Source of the DNA: an uncultured bacterium
GTDB taxonomy: Bacteria > Bacillota > Clostridia > Lachnospirales > Lachnospiraceae
DNA: 6,880 nucleotides
Direction of reading: 5' to 3'
Assembly (NCBI GenBank): GCA_947086625.1
Contig: CAMTZV010000075.1
Coordinates: 1 to 6,880 of the forward strand
Shown: positions 4,592-6,880 of the stretch, in pieces
How the letters are laid out: every line of letters starts with the position of its first letter
Position numbering within the stretch: the first letter of the stretch is position 1
Translations under genes and position numbers: made by a program
The notes under the pieces: generated by a model
The model's input: the letters and a program-made list of their open reading frames with translations, nothing else
The model's database searches: none
Told to the model about the DNA's origin: nothing

Positions 4592-6880
4592 ATGACCTGG
4601 CCTTTTGAAAATGACACGAGCGCGATTACAAAAAAGCTGGCAGAGGAAAGCATGAAAAGCGAGAAGCGTCGGAACCGGATGGCGGTGACTGCCATTGCGC
4701 TGGCGGCATTTGTGATCTGCTTTGCGGGCGTCTCGTCCGCTTCGCTGGCGCAGATGCAGCGCAATCAGGTTGCGGATACCTATGAAGCGGTCTGGACGGG
4801 GATTGACGAAGCAGATCTGAAAGCCCTGAAGGGCCAGCCGGAATTTGCCCGCGTGGGCGGTTACTATATGCTCGGGCAGGAGCCCGCGGGAGCGGGGTAT
4901 ACGGCGTCCTATGTGTATATGGACGGGGAGATGATGGAAACGGCCCGCGGCCAGATGAAGCTGCTTGCGGGACGGCTTCCTGAAAAGGCAAAAGAAGTGG
5001 CCGTAAGCGAATACTTCCTTGCCGCCTATGGGGCAGATGCCGGGATCGGGGAGGCTGTGACGCTGGATACGGAGAGCTTTCACGGCGATTACATCATAAG
5101 CGGCATTGTGGCGTGCGAGGGTGAAAAAGAGACGAACGCGTGCGCCTTTATCCTGTCGAAGGAGGCATTGGCCAAACGGGCGGCCTTTCACCCTGCGGGC
5201 TACCGCGCATATGTGCATTTCAAAAATGACACGCAAATGGACGAGGCGGCCATGACGGCCTTCTGCCGGACGCTCACGGAAAAGTACGACCTGCCTCCGG
5301 CGGGGATGAATCACAGATATTTCGCCAGCTATCAAAGATCGATCGACATTGCGGCTGTCGGCGGCATCGCGCTCCTTGTCCTGATCGGCGGCTATGTGGT
5401 GATCCGGAGCATATTTCTCATCTCCGTCGTCGACAAAATACAAAGCTTCGGGCAGCTTCGGACAATTGGCGCAACGCAAAAGCAGATCAAACAGATCGTG
5501 AAGCGCGAGGGACGAAGGCTCGGCGGCATCGGCATTGCGATCGGCACGGCGGCCGGCGTGTGCGGCGGCTTTCTCTTGTTCCCGGAGGGCTTTCACGCCC
5601 TGTATGATATGGCAGCCGTCATGGCAGCGGCGCTGGCGTGCCGGCTTTTAGTAGCCGTCTCCATCCGCAGGCCGATGAAAATTGCTTCCGGTATTTCCCC
5701 GGCAGAGGCAGTCCGGTTTTCGCCGAAGACGGGCGCCCTCCGCAGGCGGAAGAAACGGATCAGGCTAAATCCCGTCTCGATGGGAATCGCAAACTTTCGG
5801 CGCGACCGAAAAAAGGCGGCCGCGATTGTGGCGTCGCTGAGCTTCGGCGGCATCTGCCTGCTGGTCGTTGCCTCCGCGCTTTTGACGAGATCGCCAAAGC
5901 AGTACGCGCGGCAGTTTTTCCCGGACGGGGATTATGAGATTTATCTGGATTCGGAAAAGTCCGACATTGCGCTGATGGCCGGGGGAAATCCGCTGAATGC
6001 CGGGTTGAAAAAAGAAATTCTGTCCGTTGACGGGGTGACCCATGTCGTTGAAAAGCGGGAAGCCTTTGGCGGGAAGGTCGGCGTCCCGGGCGGCGATCCG
6101 GTTGCCAGCGCGTGCGATCTTCTGAGCGGGGAAAATGTGCGGGAAGTGGAGCCGGCGTTAGTCCGAGGCAGCATGCCGGCGGATAAAGACGAGATTTTAA
6201 TTGCCGAAACGGTGTACGAGTACCTCGGGCGCTCCGCGGATACAGAGATCGGTCAAAGGCTGGAGCTAACCGCAGAGCAAAGGTGTGTTCCGGTTACGCT
6301 GGCGGGCACGTTTGATACGAAGAAGGTGACAAACGGCCATGGAAATCTGGCAATGGATTCCACACAGGTGTTTCTGCCCGCCGCGCTTGCACGGGAAATG
6401 TTCCCTGAAATTGAGAACTTTGATTATTCATGGAATATTGTTAGCGAACCCGGGAAGGCGGAACGTGTGGAGGCGGGGCTGCGGGATGTGATCGCAAATC
6501 ACAGGGATCTCTCCCTGTGGACATTTTCCGAGCGTCTGGAATATGAGGAAATGCAAAGCAGGATCATGTTCGGCAGTATGGAGGCGCTTTCCTGGCTGGT
6601 ATTCCTCTTTGGCGTCATCAACCTCACGAACACGACGCTCTCAAACCAGATGTCCAGAAAACGGGAAAACAGTATGCTGCGCTCCATTGGCCTGACCGGG
6701 CGGCAGCTTTGCAAAATGATTGTCTGCGAGGGCTTTTGCTATGCGTTTTTTACAGCATTGGCGACCCTGATCGTCGGGCTTCCGATTGCGGTCATGGTCT
6801 GCGCACAAATCAGCAAAATCGCGTTTGCGGGAAGGGTTGTTTCGTATCGGTTCCCGTTTGTGGAGATGGGGTTGTTTTTG
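4592..6880 (+). CDS. ABC transporter permease 2, two FtsX-like domains (3' end cut off)
   Basis: 763 codons without a stop, running off the window edge. Compared with permease 1, about 30 residues are missing, mostly the last helix. It starts [21 protein letters not shown], identical to permease 1 for nine residues and at 15 of the first 21. Predicted helices at about 30-51, 252-278, 310-331, 340-357, 409-431, 665-687, 712-737 and from 750 fall almost exactly where those of permease 1 do, with external domains at about 52-251 and 432-664. Loop motifs SFGQLRTIGATQKQIKQIVKRE and NSMLRSIGLTGRQLCKM match the paralogue's coupling loops, while the external domains have diverged. The two permeases probably form a heterodimer served by the single ATPase. 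The cytoplasmic stretch at about 380-408 is strongly basic (RRRKKR and RRDRKK). Substrate unknown. Confidence 0.94.
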   Translation, partial: MTWPFENDTSAITKKLAEESMKSEKRRNRMAVTAIALAAFVICFAGVSSASLAQMQRNQVADTYEAVWTGIDEADLKALKGQPEFARVGGYYMLGQEPAGAGYTASYVYMDGEMMETARGQMKLLAGRLPEKAKEVAVSEYFLAAYGADAGIGEAVTLDTESFHGDYIISGIVACEGEKETNACAFILSKEALAKRAAFHPAGYRAYVHFKNDTQMDEAAMTAFCRTLTEKYDLPPAGMNHRYFASYQRSIDIAAVGGIALLVLIGGYVVIRSIFLISVVDKIQSFGQLRTIGATQKQIKQIVKREGRRLGGIGIAIGTAAGVCGGFLLFPEGFHALYDMAAVMAAALACRLLVAVSIRRPMKIASGISPAEAVRFSPKTGALRRRKKRIRLNPVSMGIANFRRDRKKAAAIVASLSFGGICLLVVASALLTRSPKQYARQFFPDGDYEIYLDSEKSDIALMAGGNPLNAGLKKEILSVDGVTHVVEKREAFGGKVGVPGGDPVASACDLLSGENVREVEPALVRGSMPADKDEILIAETVYEYLGRSADTEIGQRLELTAEQRCVPVTLAGTFDTKKVTNGHGNLAMDSTQVFLPAALAREMFPEIENFDYSWNIVSEPGKAERVEAGLRDVIANHRDLSLWTFSERLEYEEMQSRIMFGSMEALSWLVFLFGVINLTNTTLSNQMSRKRENSMLRSIGLTGRQLCKMIVCEGFCYAFFTALATLIVGLPIAVMVCAQISKIAFAGRVVSYRFPFVEMGLFL
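6500..6519. repeat. 8-bp hairpin inside permease 2
   Basis: CACAGGGA (6500-6507) and TCCCTGTG (6512-6519) form a perfect 8-bp stem with a 4-nt TCTC loop. It lies in codons for the end of the second external domain, near residue 637, and is not followed by a T run. It may be chance or a local mRNA structure. Confidence 0.35.

Noticed and set aside
4586..5596. Long minus-strand open frame of about 336 codons opposite permease 2
   Set aside because: The + strand frame here continues for 763 codons with clear FtsX-type features, so the minus frame is a shadow.

Overview
The window holds part of one gene cluster, all on the + strand: the tail of an OmpR/PhoB-type response regulator, a short two-helix membrane histidine kinase, a MacB/LolD/BceA-type ABC ATPase, and two paralogous FtsX-like (MacB-type) ABC permeases. 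The second permease runs off the right edge. Strong GGAGG-type ribosome binding sites about 9 nt before each start, ATGA stop/start overlaps, fairly GC-rich codon use and the protein families point to a Gram-positive Clostridia-type genome, possibly Lachnospiraceae or a relative. The taxon is inference only.

Layout: 2-85 is the response regulator C-terminus. 82-1113 is the histidine kinase, overlapping it by 4 nt. 1114-1426 is a 313-bp non-coding gap. It begins with a degenerate AT-rich tandem repeat and a 7-bp dyad, and it contains a 156-bp hairpin-forming element (1241-1396) that looks like a dispersed, MITE-like or REP-like repeat. 1427-2128 is the ATPase. 2125-4518 is permease 1, overlapping the ATPase by 4 nt. 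4519-4591 is a 73-nt spacer with a good ribosome binding site. 4592-6880 is permease 2, with no stop before the edge; I translated it by hand through 763 codons.

How they probably work together: this resembles the Firmicutes modules in which a two-component system with almost no extracellular sensor domain controls, and may sense through, an adjacent ABC transporter, often for response to cell-envelope stress or antimicrobial peptides (the BceRS-BceAB logic). The transporter differs from BceAB. Instead of one 10-helix permease there are two permeases of about 800 residues. Each has a predicted eight helices and two extracytoplasmic domains of about 200-235 residues, and both start with the same nine residues. 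One ATPase plus two unlike permeases suggests a heterodimeric machine. Substrate and inducer cannot be read from the sequence.

The most noteworthy points are the identical N-terminal motif of the two otherwise diverged permeases, the kinase's His-Gln (instead of His-Glu/Asp) H-box and minimal sensor, and the large hairpin element between the regulatory and transport genes. I see no evidence for a wholly new type of system.
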